Counted from the stretch's first letter, positions 1 through 8,680 are shown. The stretch: DNA of 64,000 nt from Paenisporosarcina sp. OV554 (GCF_003058165.1 NZ_QBUC01000015.1:26867-90866), one strand, 5' to 3'. The notes: generated from the letters alone by a model not told the origin. Numbers and translations are program-made.

Positions 1-977
1 GGCTCAGGTACCATCATCATAGCTGTGTGCGCAAGTGAACGTCCGGAAAGATGTAAGAACTCAAAGCAGTTATCAAACATGGATGAGTCACTGCCGTCTG
101 AATCGATGACAGGTAACACTTTTTGCAAATCTTCACGATTGAAGAATTCCGATTCACACATTTGCTCACGTGCACGCATCCAATTGACATTGCCTCGTAA
201 TGTATTAAATTCTCCATTGTGGATGGTATAACGATTTGGATGTGCTCGCTTCCAACTTGGGAAAGTGTTGGTACTAAAACGGGAATGCACAAGTGCTAAT
301 GCGGATTTATAGTCAGGATGGTTTAAATCGATGTAAAACGAATCGAGTTGTTCGGGAATCAGCATTCCTTTATAGACAATGGTACGGGTAGATAAACTAC
401 TGATGTAAACATCTTCGTAGCCTTTCATGCTTGCCATTTCTGTTTCAATACGTTTTCGAATAATGTAAAGCTTTCGCTCAAAATCCAGTGGGGTTTTTAT
501 ATCTTCGCTTACTTGTATAAATAATTGTCTAATCGAAGGCTTTGTTTTTGAAGCCACTTTCCCAACAAATGATTCGTTTATGGGAACTGGACGCCACCCT
601 AGGAATGTTTGGCCTTCTTCTGCAATGATTCGCTCAAAAATATCTTTGCTTTTCATTCGAGTATCGTGATCCCTCGGTAAAAATACCATTCCAACACCAT
701 ACTCGCCTTCTCTTGGCAAATAGATGTTTTCTTTCTCGCACTGTTTTTGGAAAAAACGATGTGGAATTTGCGTTAAAATACCTGCTCCATCACCAGTACT
801 TGTATCCGAAGATTGGCCACCTCGATGCTCCATGTTACATAAGATGGTAATCGCATGTTGAACGATGCTATGTGTCTGTTTACCATTAATATTTGCAATC
901 ATTCCAATCCCACAGGCTTCATGCTCTTGCTCAGGACTATATAAGCCTTGTGAAACAGGGTATCCATTCTTTGACAT
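1..977 (-). CDS. gltB: Glutamate synthase large subunit, N-terminal part (runs off the left edge)
   Basis: NADPH glutamate synthase makes two glutamates from glutamine and 2-oxoglutarate. The gene is called gltA in B. subtilis naming. About 325 residues are present and the frame is open to the window edge. The protein begins MSKNGYPVSQGLYSPEQEHE and then ACGIG, so Cys22 would be the N-terminal nucleophile of the class-II glutamine amidotransferase domain after removal of a short propeptide. HRGGQSSDT and GDGAG, typical of this domain, follow. The last visible residues, AMMMVPE, match the end of the amidotransferase domain. A GAGAGGGG ribosome site precedes the ATG. The FMN and FeS domains would lie outside the window. 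Confidence 0.93.
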   Translation of the reverse strand, partial: MSKNGYPVSQGLYSPEQEHEACGIGMIANINGKQTHSIVQHAITILCNMEHRGGQSSDTSTGDGAGILTQIPHRFFQKQCEKENIYLPREGEYGVGMVFLPRDHDTRMKSKDIFERIIAEEGQTFLGWRPVPINESFVGKVASKTKPSIRQLFIQVSEDIKTPLDFERKLYIIRKRIETEMASMKGYEDVYISSLSTRTIVYKGMLIPEQLDSFYIDLNHPDYKSALALVHSRFSTNTFPSWKRAHPNRYTIHNGEFNTLRGNVNWMRAREQMCESEFFNREDLQKVLPVIDSDGSDSSMFDNCFEFLHLSGRSLAHTAMMMVPE

Positions 978-1133
978 GACAACGTCCCCTCTCTAGTAAT
1001 CTGTTGAAAGTTGGTTCATTTTCATGAAGGGATTCTTCACAGTTCACTATCAATTTTGAATAATCATATCATAAAATACGCTTTAACATAAGATTCTGAC
1101 ATAATTTTATTGTATTTTTATTTAATTATATGA

Positions 1134-1148
1134 ATGAAAACGCTTCCG
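1134..1148. promoter_or_regulatory. Candidate CcpA cre site upstream of gltB
   Basis: ATGAAAACGCTTCCG matches WTGNAANCGNWNNCW at every fixed position except the last base. It lies 157 bp upstream of the gltB start codon. CcpA-linked control of glutamate synthase is known in Bacillus, but a single near-consensus match is weak evidence. Confidence 0.3.
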
Positions 1149-1363
1149 CTAATTTATAAAAACACTCTTCGAACATCGAAAATAGCAAGCAAAATCAAGG
1201 TTTATTACTCATTTACCTTAAAATTTCTTAACATTAAATATATTTAAAAAAACATCATTTATACATTTCTAATTCTTCGCTTTATAATGCTCTTAAAATA
1301 TCCAGGATCAATTGTTTTTACTATTTTCGGGAAGGGAAGAAAAGAATATTATTAAGAATACAA

Positions 1364-1395
1364 AAAGGGATATCCTATGATGAGGACATCCCTTT
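1364..1395 (-). terminator. Hairpin, terminator-like on the minus strand
   Basis: AAAGGGATATCC pairs with GGACATCCCTTT across an 8-nt loop (11 of 12 positions pair normally). Read on the minus strand it is followed by TTGTATTCTT. It could end transcripts that read through from the HD-GYP gene. Confidence 0.5.
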
Positions 1396-1433
1396 ATATT
1401 TGGCTCTTTTATATTATATTGTTGTTTATCGAA

Positions 1434-1532
1434 CATTTGCGCTTGCCACACGTTCCACATGCCAACAAGTATGAAAAACACATACTTGTTGGTCTCATGC
1501 TTCACACTCTTGCGGCATGCTAGGCGCAAATG
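1434..1532. repeat. Long imperfect inverted repeat (99 bp)
   Basis: The outer arms CATTTGCGC (1434-1442) and GCGCAAATG (1524-1532) are exact complements. The inner arms CCAACAAGTATG (1462-1473) and CATACTTGTTGG (1481-1492) form a perfect 12-bp stem with a 7-nt loop. The sequence between is partly complementary. It could be a folded small RNA, an intergenic repeat element or a decayed mobile element. Nothing in it is recognisable as a known family. Confidence 0.6.
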
Positions 1533-1563
1533 CACTCTTTCGTTTCCTTAAAAAGCAGGAAGA

Positions 1564-1585
1564 GGCCGAAATAGCATCTTCGGCC
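1564..1585 (-). terminator. Terminator hairpin after the HD-GYP gene
   Basis: GGCCGAA and TTCGGCC form a 7-bp GC-rich stem with an 8-nt loop. On the minus strand it is followed by a pyrimidine-rich tail (TCTTCCTGCTTTTT). Confidence 0.5.
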
Positions 1586-1634
1586 GAACATCTACATAAA
1601 GAAACCATCTATTCTGTAGTTAACCAAATCTAGA

Positions 1635-2600
1635 TTACTCTGTGCTTGCAGGTTGCAAGGGAGCGATGGATGCATCTAGATAGTCAGGAATTTTCCCCTC
1701 TTCTTTTAGGACCTCTTCAAACGCTTCTACAACATGCTTATCATAATGAATATCCACGAGCCTTTTTATTTCGTCTAATGCAAACTGAGGTTCAAATGCT
1801 TTACGGTAAGGTCGATCTTCTGTCATGGCGTCAAATGAGTCACTAACTGCGATAATACGAGATTCCAAAAGAATCTGATCTCCTGTTAAGCCGTATGGAT
1901 AACCACTCCCATTTAAACGCTCATGGTGTTGTTCAATAATGGGAAGGATTTCTTCATATTGGTTGCCTTTAATCATCTCAACACCATCAACTGGATGCTT
2001 CTTTACAATTGAAAATTCTTCATCACTAAGGAAAGTTGGTTTATTTAAAATATCCTCAGGAATATTAATTTTCCCAATATCATGTAAAAAAGATGCGGTA
2101 TTGATGTTATTCACTTGGTCTTTATTCAAATTCATTTTTTTGGCAATTTTCACAGCGTTATTCGCTACACGATCACTGTGCATATATGTATAGTGATCTT
2201 TTAATTCTACTTTCTTTACTACATCCATAAGAGAAGATATCTCATTACTCAACGAATCAAATATAGGCTCTGTAGTAACCCATAGTAACGTAACGTTTGA
2301 TAATGCAGTAAAGTGTATAGGCTCGATAAGTCCTTTAGCTGAGAAATAATCTTGAGGACCCAAAACTAACTTTTCATTATCAACTTCACAAACGACTTCA
2401 CCGGATAAGATCAAATAAAATTCCATAACTTCCGGGTTATCAGAAGGATAAATATAAAACAATCTATCTTTTTCGATTGATTGTAATAATACTTCAGTCC
2501 CATCTCCACGAGTTAATAAGCTAATATCATTTCTATTATATTTAACTCTTTCCAGAGATGAACCCTTTTTACCAATCTTAAAACCTTCCAACTTTTCCAC
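1635..2600 (-). CDS. Cupin-like sensor fused to an HD-GYP domain
   Basis: The predicted protein is cytosolic, 321 residues. Residues about 10-115 look like a beta-rich cupin-type fold, with the stretch FYLILSGEVVCEVDNEKLVL. No DNA-binding domain is seen. Residues about 125-300 form an HD-GYP domain with HDIGKINIP and HHERLNGSGYP. HD-GYP proteins usually hydrolyse cyclic dinucleotides such as c-di-GMP. The variant Asn in HHERLN replaces the usual Asp, as in some active members. The listed start is GTG. A TTG at 2591 is better spaced from the GGGGTGG ribosome site and may be the real start. The ligand and substrate are unknown. Confidence 0.8.
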   Translation of the reverse strand: MEKLEGFKIGKKGSSLERVKYNRNDISLLTRGDGTEVLLQSIEKDRLFYIYPSDNPEVMEFYLILSGEVVCEVDNEKLVLGPQDYFSAKGLIEPIHFTALSNVTLLWVTTEPIFDSLSNEISSLMDVVKKVELKDHYTYMHSDRVANNAVKIAKKMNLNKDQVNNINTASFLHDIGKINIPEDILNKPTFLSDEEFSIVKKHPVDGVEMIKGNQYEEILPIIEQHHERLNGSGYPYGLTGDQILLESRIIAVSDSFDAMTEDRPYRKAFEPQFALDEIKRLVDIHYDKHVVEAFEEVLKEEGKIPDYLDASIAPLQPASTE

Positions 2601-2615
2601 CCCAAATACATATAT

Positions 2616-2649
2616 AAAAAGAGATCATTAGCTAGAACTCTTTTTTTAT
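2616..2649 (-). terminator. Terminator of the 137-residue secreted protein gene
   Basis: An AAAAAGAG...CTCTTTTTTT inverted repeat has a T-rich tail on the minus strand. It sits directly upstream of the HD-GYP start, separating the two genes. Confidence 0.6.
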
Positions 2650-2671
2650 TAATGAATAACAATTTAAATTA

Positions 2672-3085
2672 CTAGTTCTCTCCTACTACTTTAATAGGAT
2701 CAATCCATACAGATCTGTCCGCAAATTCTACTAACACCCAGCTACATTCAGCTTTAATGCCATATTCTTCAGCTTCAATGATTGTTTCTTTTGATATTTG
2801 AAGTGTCTCTTCATATACTGAGCGGATGATTTTATCAAGTTCTTCATTATATTTTGTAGTTAATTGATCAATTTCTGCATTTGGCATAGCTACTTGTGAA
2901 AGATAGTTTTCCTGTAATCTATCTGCGTCTTTTACAGCCTGTTCAATCTTTTTATCAATTTTTATATTGGCCTTTTCAATTAATTGAAGGCCTTTAGCCT
3001 GATCTTCATCAGTTGCAGCAAATACATTGGTGCTTAACCCCAAGAATAGTAATGCTGTTAATAGAATCGTAAAAATTTTCTTCAA
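2672..3085 (-). CDS. Small secreted protein, unknown function
   Basis: A 137-residue protein with a clear signal peptide: MKK, then a hydrophobic stretch (about residues 4-23), ending in VFA|A, a likely signal peptidase I site near residue 24. The mature part is highly charged and predicted helical (EKANIKIDKKIEQAVKDADR), with no cysteine pair or catalytic motif apart from one Cys. It is followed by its own terminator. I do not recognise the family. The mature part may act at the cell surface, but no function can be assigned. Confidence 0.7.
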   Translation of the reverse strand: MKKIFTILLTALLFLGLSTNVFAATDEDQAKGLQLIEKANIKIDKKIEQAVKDADRLQENYLSQVAMPNAEIDQLTTKYNEELDKIIRSVYEETLQISKETIIEAEEYGIKAECSWVLVEFADRSVWIDPIKVVGEN

Positions 3086-3339
3086 AAAATAACCCCCAAT
3101 GATGAATTTTATAAATAAAAGTGCATATTGATAGATAATGTAAATCTATTAGTTCTTAAAGGGTCATTTTGCAACTAAAAAGCGAAACCCTACTCAAAAT
3201 GTGCCTCTTTAGCTCTATATCTACATCCACTCAATGAAAATATATTCGATTCTTTTTTTTATTATATAAGAAGTTACGTCCTAAATACACATTTATTTGT
3301 ATTATTCTGTCTAATTATACTTTCTAAAAAACCTTTAGC

Positions 3340-4359
3340 TCAGATATTCAATTGTTTCCAAATCTCCTGGTAGTTCAGATTGACTATAGGTTCATCCTTT
3401 ATAAGACGCTCACGGATGCCAGCAACGCGCTTATTTTCCTGTTCATGTCCATTTGAGAGGTCCATTTTCTTATGAAAGACGCCGTAAAGTGTATAATCAC
3501 GCAACTTCAAGAATAGTGGTAAGCGCTCTAGCCATTCAAGCGTCATTGGTCGAACGCTAACATAACCTTTTAGGAAATGCGTTAGAAATTCGGTTCCGAA
3601 CGCTGAACGCTTTTCAAGTGTTTCTTCTCTATACTTCCACCAGGTCGAGTAATATAGAGGAATCGCAATATCGCTGATGAAATAGAAATACATGGCATCA
3701 TCGAAGTCGAACACGTGTATATCCCCTTCATAATAAAAGAAATTGCCCATATGTATGTCTGAATGAATTAATCCGAATGTTTCTTTTGTTTGAGGTAGCT
3801 GTTGGATGTTGGCAACAAGTTGTCGGTTACCTATGATGATCGCTTCGTCTTCATTCGCATCAATAAAATTTTCAAGCTCAATTAAATCATCTTCATCCCA
3901 TTGCAGACGTTCTGTTTCTGAATCTTGATAATGCTCTGTTGCTAAGTGCATTTTTGCTGTAATGGCTCCCCATTTTTCAAACAATTCCGGCCCGAATTCT
4001 GGACTGTTCATTTTGACTGAAGTCCCTGGCGCTTTGTCGAACAAGCAGACGAAAAAGAATGAATCTTCGACTGGCAATACTTCCACAAGCTCGTCATTTT
4101 TTGACGTATGCACAAGTGACACATGAACGTCGTGACCATGGAGGAAGTTAATCCACTTTAGTTCGCCTTCTACTTCTTGTTTCGAGCGATGCGAAGAGTG
4201 CGTCAATCTCAGAATATAAGGCGTACCGTTTCGTTCTACTTCATAAACATAATTCTCAAAGTCCCCTAGCTTTTTGGCATTCGTCGCATTTGCTCCGTAG
4301 CGAGCTGCCGCTTCTTTCAGTACATCCTCGGTAAATAGTTTCTCCACCCATTGTTCCAT
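3340..4359 (-). CDS. Aminoglycoside phosphotransferase (APH)-fold kinase
   Basis: A 339-residue protein of the phosphotransferase enzyme family (APH / choline kinase-like fold). The N-lobe has YILRLTHSS, carrying the ATP-binding region. The catalytic loop is GLIHSDIHMGNFFY, where Asp is the catalytic base and Asn a metal ligand. VFDFDDAMY is the DFG-equivalent. Families of this type phosphorylate small molecules. The sequence does not show which, so a resistance role should not be assumed. It lies 53 bp downstream of the RlaP nucleotidyltransferase gene on the same strand and could be co-transcribed with it. Confidence 0.82.
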   Translation of the reverse strand: MEQWVEKLFTEDVLKEAAARYGANATNAKKLGDFENYVYEVERNGTPYILRLTHSSHRSKQEVEGELKWINFLHGHDVHVSLVHTSKNDELVEVLPVEDSFFFVCLFDKAPGTSVKMNSPEFGPELFEKWGAITAKMHLATEHYQDSETERLQWDEDDLIELENFIDANEDEAIIIGNRQLVANIQQLPQTKETFGLIHSDIHMGNFFYYEGDIHVFDFDDAMYFYFISDIAIPLYYSTWWKYREETLEKRSAFGTEFLTHFLKGYVSVRPMTLEWLERLPLFLKLRDYTLYGVFHKKMDLSNGHEQENKRVAGIRERLIKDEPIVNLNYQEIWKQLNI

Positions 4360-4412
4360 GGTATTTCCTCCTCATTTTCAATAATTTATCTAATTCTTCG
4401 CTTCAATGACTC

Positions 4413-5198
4413 CTATTCCCAAACTTCCTTCAAGGTATTTCTGAATAAAACATTCAATTTTTCAGTAGGATTATCAATTTCTATAGAAATGGTTTTGACG
4501 TAAGCTTCCAAGCGTATCATTTCACTTTCCAGGAAATCATTGATTAGTTGAATCCTTGGCTCCAAATCCATTTCATCCCCAGCAATTTTACGTTTTAAAA
4601 GAAGCTCGATTTCACGTTTCAAATGATGATCGGATACCATTGTATCTACTAGTTCGTGAAAACCGATGGGCGGAACTGTTTGCTTCTCTTCAATCCACTT
4701 ACATGCCAAAATTGGCCGTAGTACATAAAAATATTTTTTTATCTTCACATTTGTTCCCTGCAAAAATTCCCGATAATTCTTTTTGGCCATATTTAAGTAA
4801 TGGTAGAGTGTCGCATTTGAGTAAAATACCTGCGGCTCCAATTCCCGCATTTGGTCAATGAATGAATAGGCTTGATAATAGACAATCTCACTTTTCATCC
4901 ACTCTAATAGTGGTGGATTACTCTTGCGAAAAAGTCGTAAAGCCTTCGTGATTTCCCATCCACTGATATCCAGCAAATCATTTATGGGTACTTCGATAAC
5001 GTCTCTCTTCTCCCCAATGCCTTGTGGGTCAATCGACAGATACCAATCTGATTGATGTATATATATAAATCGCACATCATAGTCACTGTCTTTTGAAGGA
5101 AATCCCCATGCCCGACTACCTGACTCAACTGCATATAAGACCTTAACTTGATATTTCTCTTCAATTTCTTTTAATTTAATTTTGATTATTTCATTCAC
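4413..5198 (-). CDS. RlaP-type predicted nucleotidyltransferase
   Basis: 261 residues. The N-terminus has the polymerase-beta-fold signature GSRAWGF-PSKDSDYDVRFIY, with GS and the D-x-D carboxylates that bind Mg-NTP. The remainder matches the PF10127 (RlaP) layout, with a helical C-terminal half. Members are predicted nucleotidyltransferases linked by genomic context to RNA ligase and RNA repair. No ligase gene is nearby here. The only partner in view is the APH-fold kinase downstream. Confidence 0.82.
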   Translation of the reverse strand: MNEIIKIKLKEIEEKYQVKVLYAVESGSRAWGFPSKDSDYDVRFIYIHQSDWYLSIDPQGIGEKRDVIEVPINDLLDISGWEITKALRLFRKSNPPLLEWMKSEIVYYQAYSFIDQMRELEPQVFYSNATLYHYLNMAKKNYREFLQGTNVKIKKYFYVLRPILACKWIEEKQTVPPIGFHELVDTMVSDHHLKREIELLLKRKIAGDEMDLEPRIQLINDFLESEMIRLEAYVKTISIEIDNPTEKLNVLFRNTLKEVWE

Positions 5199-5328
5199 TT
5201 TGATTCATCCTTTAATTTTTTTCTTTACGCTCCTGTTTTATTTTCATTAGCGAGTTTACTTGGCTAATGAGACAGCTTGAACGTTGTTTCCTTTGCGAAA
5301 ACTTTATCGCACAAACACGCCTCGTATC

Positions 5329-6294
5329 CTAGTTAACTTGCTGAAACAAAGAGATAAATTCGCCATAACCTTGTGCTTCTAGTTGTTGTTTTGGAATGAA
5401 TTTAAGTGCAGCTGAATTCATGCAATAACGAGCGCGATCTAAACCCGGTCCATCGTCAAAGACATGTCCCAGATGCGAATCAGATGTTTTAGTCCGCACT
5501 TCTATGCGGCGCATCCCTAAAGATGTATCAAGCTTTTCTGTAAGTTCATTGCGTCGAAGTGGCTTCGTAAAGCTTGGCCATCCACATCCTGCATCATATT
5601 GATCCAGGGAACTAAACAACGCTTCACCTGAAATACGGTCAATATATATCCCTTCATCTTTATTGTTCCAATATTCGTTATTATAAGGGGATTCAGTCCC
5701 GTTTTCTTTCATCACGTGATACTGAAGAGGTGTGAGTTCCAGCTTCAATTCAGCATCGCTTTTCGTGTTCTTCCAATTCTTGCGGATAAAAGCAGAGCGA
5801 CCCGACCCTTCCTTGTAGAGATTGTAATGAAACGGTACCTTTTTATAATAATGCTGGTGCTTTTCTTCTGCTGGATAAAAAGGTTGAGCAGGTAAAACCT
5901 CCGTCACAATCGGCGTTGTAAAACGTCCACTGTTTTCTAGAGCTTCTTTAGATGATTCTGCAAGCTCTTTTTGCTCGACACCATGAATAAAAATCGCGGT
6001 GCGATAAGAATCACCTCGGTCGTTAAATTGCCCACCCGCATCGGTTGGATCGATTTGTTGCCAATACAGGTCCAACAGTTTTTCATATGGGATAACTGAT
6101 GGATCATATGTAATTTGGACCGCTTCATAATGTCCTGTTTTGTGTGTATGAACTTCATCGTATGTTGGGTTCACGGTGTGTCCACCTGTATATCCTGAAA
6201 CCACTTGATGGATACCTGGTTGCTCATCAAAAGGGGAAACCATACACCAGAAGCAACCTCCGCCAAATGTTGCAAGTTTAAATTTTGTCGTCAT
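5329..6294 (-). CDS. msrAB: Peptide methionine sulfoxide reductase, MsrA-MsrB fusion
   Basis: A 321-residue protein that repairs both epimers of oxidised methionine. The MsrA domain (about 1-165) has FGGGCFWC with the catalytic Cys, then GYTGGH and the GHYEAV motif. The MsrB domain (about 175-315) has GCGWPSF and the catalytic [11 protein letters not shown]. The CxxC pairs that bind structural zinc in many MsrB proteins are missing, as in the B. subtilis enzyme. In B. subtilis the two activities are separate genes. The A-then-B fusion order is found in several other Firmicutes. Confidence 0.95.
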   Translation of the reverse strand: MTTKFKLATFGGGCFWCMVSPFDEQPGIHQVVSGYTGGHTVNPTYDEVHTHKTGHYEAVQITYDPSVIPYEKLLDLYWQQIDPTDAGGQFNDRGDSYRTAIFIHGVEQKELAESSKEALENSGRFTTPIVTEVLPAQPFYPAEEKHQHYYKKVPFHYNLYKEGSGRSAFIRKNWKNTKSDAELKLELTPLQYHVMKENGTESPYNNEYWNNKDEGIYIDRISGEALFSSLDQYDAGCGWPSFTKPLRRNELTEKLDTSLGMRRIEVRTKTSDSHLGHVFDDGPGLDRARYCMNSAALKFIPKQQLEAQGYGEFISLFQQVN

Positions 6295-6431
6295 CGTAAC
6301 CTACCTTTCATTAGAAAAACTTCGTAAAATCCATCATCTTTATATTTAGGGTATACTTTTTATTGTCTAGTATTTGTATTTCAACTGGGTAGCTCCCAAA
6401 TTTGGTACCTACTCCGGTAAGGAAGGATGTA

Positions 6432-6674
6432 ATGTTAAAAATGGAAGGCAAAACAATCATAAAAGACAAAGGGGTACGATGGCTGTTAATTGGCCCAAAC
6501 ATTCTCATGTGGCTGTCCTTTTTCGGACTATTAATATGGTTTGGACTACATTTAGAAGCTATTAAAGAAAACAATCGGTTACTTATGTATTTAATTCTGT
6601 TAGGCGCTCTATTCTTCGTTTCATTATTAGGAGCATTCCGCAATTGGCTTTGGATTAAGCAAGGCAAAATGTAA
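6432..6674 (+). CDS. Small two-helix membrane protein, unknown function
   Basis: 80 residues from the ATG at 6432, which has GGAAGG 5 nt upstream. The longer frame from 6402 has no ribosome site. Two hydrophobic helices lie at about residues 18-38 (LIGPNILMWLSFFGLLIWFG) and 45-65. The ends are charged (KDKG, KQGKM). It is the only plus-strand gene in this stretch and ends in a good terminator. The family is not recognised. Confidence 0.6.
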   Translation: MLKMEGKTIIKDKGVRWLLIGPNILMWLSFFGLLIWFGLHLEAIKENNRLLMYLILLGALFFVSLLGAFRNWLWIKQGKM

Positions 6675-6739
6675 GTATGCAGCAATGCATCATTAGTTCG
6701 GTCATTATTTTCGGGTGAAAAATAAAAGTTATAGTTCCT

Positions 6740-6775
6740 CCCCCAATAATCGTCTTGATAATTGGGGGTATTTTT
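6740..6775 (+). terminator. Terminator after the small membrane protein
   Basis: CCCCCAAT pairs with ATTGGGGG, followed by TATTTTT on the plus strand. Confidence 0.8.
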
Positions 6776-6900
6776 GACACCAGAACCAGGTAGCAAATCA
6801 TGTCGAAAAAGGAGATATTTCCTGGGAAATGACTGTCGAATCAACTCTTCAATATGAAAAAAAGAAAGAAAATCATCTTTTCGTACTACTTGATCGCATG

Positions 6901-7773
6901 TTACTTAGACTGATTATTTAAGAACTCACGTACTCTAGTCGCATACGTTTCTGGTTCTTCAACTCCAGGCATATGTGAACTGTTCTCAAATATATGAAAC
7001 TCAGATCCTGGAACCAAGCTTGCATAGTATTCAGTGGTCTTAGGCGTTGCTTCATCAAAATTTCCGCATGTAAATAAACTTGGGATGACGATTTCTTTTA
7101 ATCTTTCCGTAACATCAAAATCTTGTAAAGTACCCGTTACAGTAAACTCTGAAGCTCCCCACATGAATCCATAAATGGCATGGTTCGATCTCTTCATATT
7201 GTCCAGAAGTTCTTGTGGCCAAGGAAGTAGTCGACATACGTGACGTTCATAAAATTGAATCATGGCATGGTGGTACTCATCTGAGTCCGTTGTCTTGTCT
7301 CTTTCACTCCGTTCAATAATATCCTGCGACTCTTGCGGTAAATCCTTCAAATATTCTCTCTGGTCACGCTCCCACATACGTGAATTCAAGCACGGACTAG
7401 AAAAAATCACACTTTTGACGCCTGTGGGTTGTTCAAGAAGATAAGCGGCTGCAAGCATTGTCCCCCATGAATGTCCGAGAATATGAACTTCTTCCAAACC
7501 AAGGGCCTCTCTAACTTGGGCCAATTCTTCGACGTATCGTTCAACGGTCCACAATGACAAATCTTCAGGTCGATCCGAATTCCCACACCCGAGCTGGTCA
7601 TAGTGAATCACCGGTCGATTGTCTCCTAACATTCTTAGTGGATCTGATTCTCTGCTCATCCCACCCGGTCCACCATGCAAAACTAACAGCGGAATACCAG
7701 GGCCATCCCCCGTCTTTCGATAGTAAACATTTCCGCCTGTAACGGGAATAAATCCTTCCGTAACTTGCTTCAT
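6901..7773 (-). CDS. pip: Proline iminopeptidase-family alpha/beta hydrolase
   Basis: 290 residues, matching the usual length of the Firmicutes S33 family. The oxyanion region is HGGPGGMS. The nucleophile elbow is GHSWG (Ser about 102). The acid is in FDEATP and the catalytic His is in SSHMPG. These enzymes release N-terminal proline or related residues from peptides in the cytosol. S33 members with this exact profile can also act on other amides, so the substrate is inferred. It appears to be a single-gene transcript. Confidence 0.88.
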   Translation of the reverse strand: MKQVTEGFIPVTGGNVYYRKTGDGPGIPLLVLHGGPGGMSRESDPLRMLGDNRPVIHYDQLGCGNSDRPEDLSLWTVERYVEELAQVREALGLEEVHILGHSWGTMLAAAYLLEQPTGVKSVIFSSPCLNSRMWERDQREYLKDLPQESQDIIERSERDKTTDSDEYHHAMIQFYERHVCRLLPWPQELLDNMKRSNHAIYGFMWGASEFTVTGTLQDFDVTERLKEIVIPSLFTCGNFDEATPKTTEYYASLVPGSEFHIFENSSHMPGVEEPETYATRVREFLNNQSK

Positions 7774-8104
7774 CTAATTGTCCCCTTTTCATATCGACTG
7801 TTTATAGTTCCAAACATGTTACGTACTGATAAAAGGAATTCACAATTTTCTTTCCTATTTTAAAAGTTCAACACAATCACAGATTATCCTGCTTACAAAT
7901 ATCGGTCAATCGTAACTCCCTTAGTAAAAGTTTCTTAAATTAGTTAGACCACTAATTCTGTTTTAGCTTTTTCTTTTTGGTTTTGGGCTGCACCTCAGAT
8001 TCTAACAGAAGGAATCACAAATAACAGGTAACAAATTGGAGCTTTCGTCGGTTTCTAATTATATGTATTGGCAGCCTATTTGTTGGATGACTTTCTGGAT
8101 AAAG

Positions 8105-8209
8105 TCAGACGTGAAGCGTGTTCTTTCAGACGGGAAACCCTTTTTTTCAGACGTCAGCTCTCTTTTTTCAGACGTGAACCCCAAAAAGTCAGACTGAGCG
8201 CCCGCTCAC
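8105..8209. repeat. Five tandem copies of a 21-bp repeat
   Basis: TCAGACG occurs at 8105, 8126, 8147 and 8168, and TCAGACT at 8189. The spacing is exactly 21 bp each time. The rest of each unit is degenerate but often reads (T/G)GAA(A/C)CC followed by a T-rich or A-rich run. The period is a multiple of three, so an overlapping frame shows a seven-residue FRRE-type repeat. It could be a protein-binding array or a decayed coding repeat. Confidence 0.75.
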
Positions 8210-8351
8210 CCTATAAACTAGATACTCGCTCACAGAAAAACTCGTTAAGCGCTAGGATCGGGGGTCTTCCATTCGTGGAAGTTCTTGAATGGGGCTGCGG
8301 TTGGACTGGCAGCCTTTATTGAGGAACATAATCAAGAAAAAACAACAATAA

Positions 8352-8384
8352 AAGCAGTGGATTTCACAAGTGAATCCACTGCTT
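8352..8384 (-). terminator. Terminator of the former monooxygenase gene
   Basis: AAGCAGTGGATT and AATCCACTGCTT form a perfect 12-bp stem. On the minus strand the tail is TTATTGTTGTTTTTT. It lies downstream of the monooxygenase remnant and was probably its terminator. Confidence 0.65.
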
Positions 8385-8439
8385 CGTGTACATCTAAAGA
8401 AATTCCTAAAAGGAAGTCCCCCTACCATTATTGTCCTTT

Positions 8440-8680
8440 TTAACTTTTGCTTTGTGTAATATTTGCTAAAATTTCATAAAATCGAAGGCAAGCCTTGTGA
8501 TCAAATACCTGGGTAATTGCCATGATTTCATCGGCCTGACTATCATTCAATACTTTCTGTAGCCTTTCTTTACTGTCTGTGGACTTCCAACGATAGAAGA
8601 GCCCAATTGTTGATGGAGAGCATTTATTTCGTAACTGCTATAAAGGAGCTTGTCATTAAAAATTCTATTAATAAAAGAGA
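8440..8680 (-). pseudogene. Remnant of a luciferase-like flavin monooxygenase (C-terminus, frameshifted)
   Basis: Two overlapping minus-strand frames together give the C-terminal end of an LLM-class flavin-dependent oxidoreductase. The upstream part reads INRIFNDKLLYSS, then LGSSIVGSPQTVK. After a frameshift near 8580 the other frame continues ERLQKVLNDSQADEIM, then FDHKACLRFYEILANI, and stops at 8440. VGSP-(E/Q)-TVK and the DH...R..YE..A ending are typical of this family. There is a stop codon just upstream of the remnant and no N-terminal TIM-barrel part, so the gene is dead. Confidence 0.75.

Larger units (their letters stand above)
978..1634. other. Intergenic region between gltB and the HD-GYP gene
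   Basis: This stretch is AT-rich and I see no gene in it. The gltB-proximal part has a weak minus-strand promoter candidate (TTATGT, 17 nt, TATGAT at about 1050-1078). Positions 1134-1148 nearly match the CcpA cre consensus. The gltB-distal part carries three inverted repeats, listed separately. A 75-codon minus-strand frame at 1308-1535 merely runs through these hairpins. Confidence 0.5.
7774..8439. other. Gene-free region with a tandem repeat
   Basis: No gene is convincing here. It contains the 21-bp tandem repeats at 8105-8209 and a hairpin at 8352-8384. An 84-codon plus-strand frame (8068-8322) spans the repeats but has no ribosome site. Confidence 0.5.

Noticed and set aside
1308..1535. 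75-codon minus-strand frame
   Set aside because: It only crosses the two hairpins in this stretch and has no ribosome site.
6311..6844. 177-codon minus-strand frame
   Set aside because: It runs antisense to the plus-strand small membrane protein and its terminator, and the product is compositionally odd with no ribosome site.
8068..8322. 84-codon plus-strand frame over the 21-bp repeats
   Set aside because: No ribosome site, and its repeat arises because 21 is a multiple of three.
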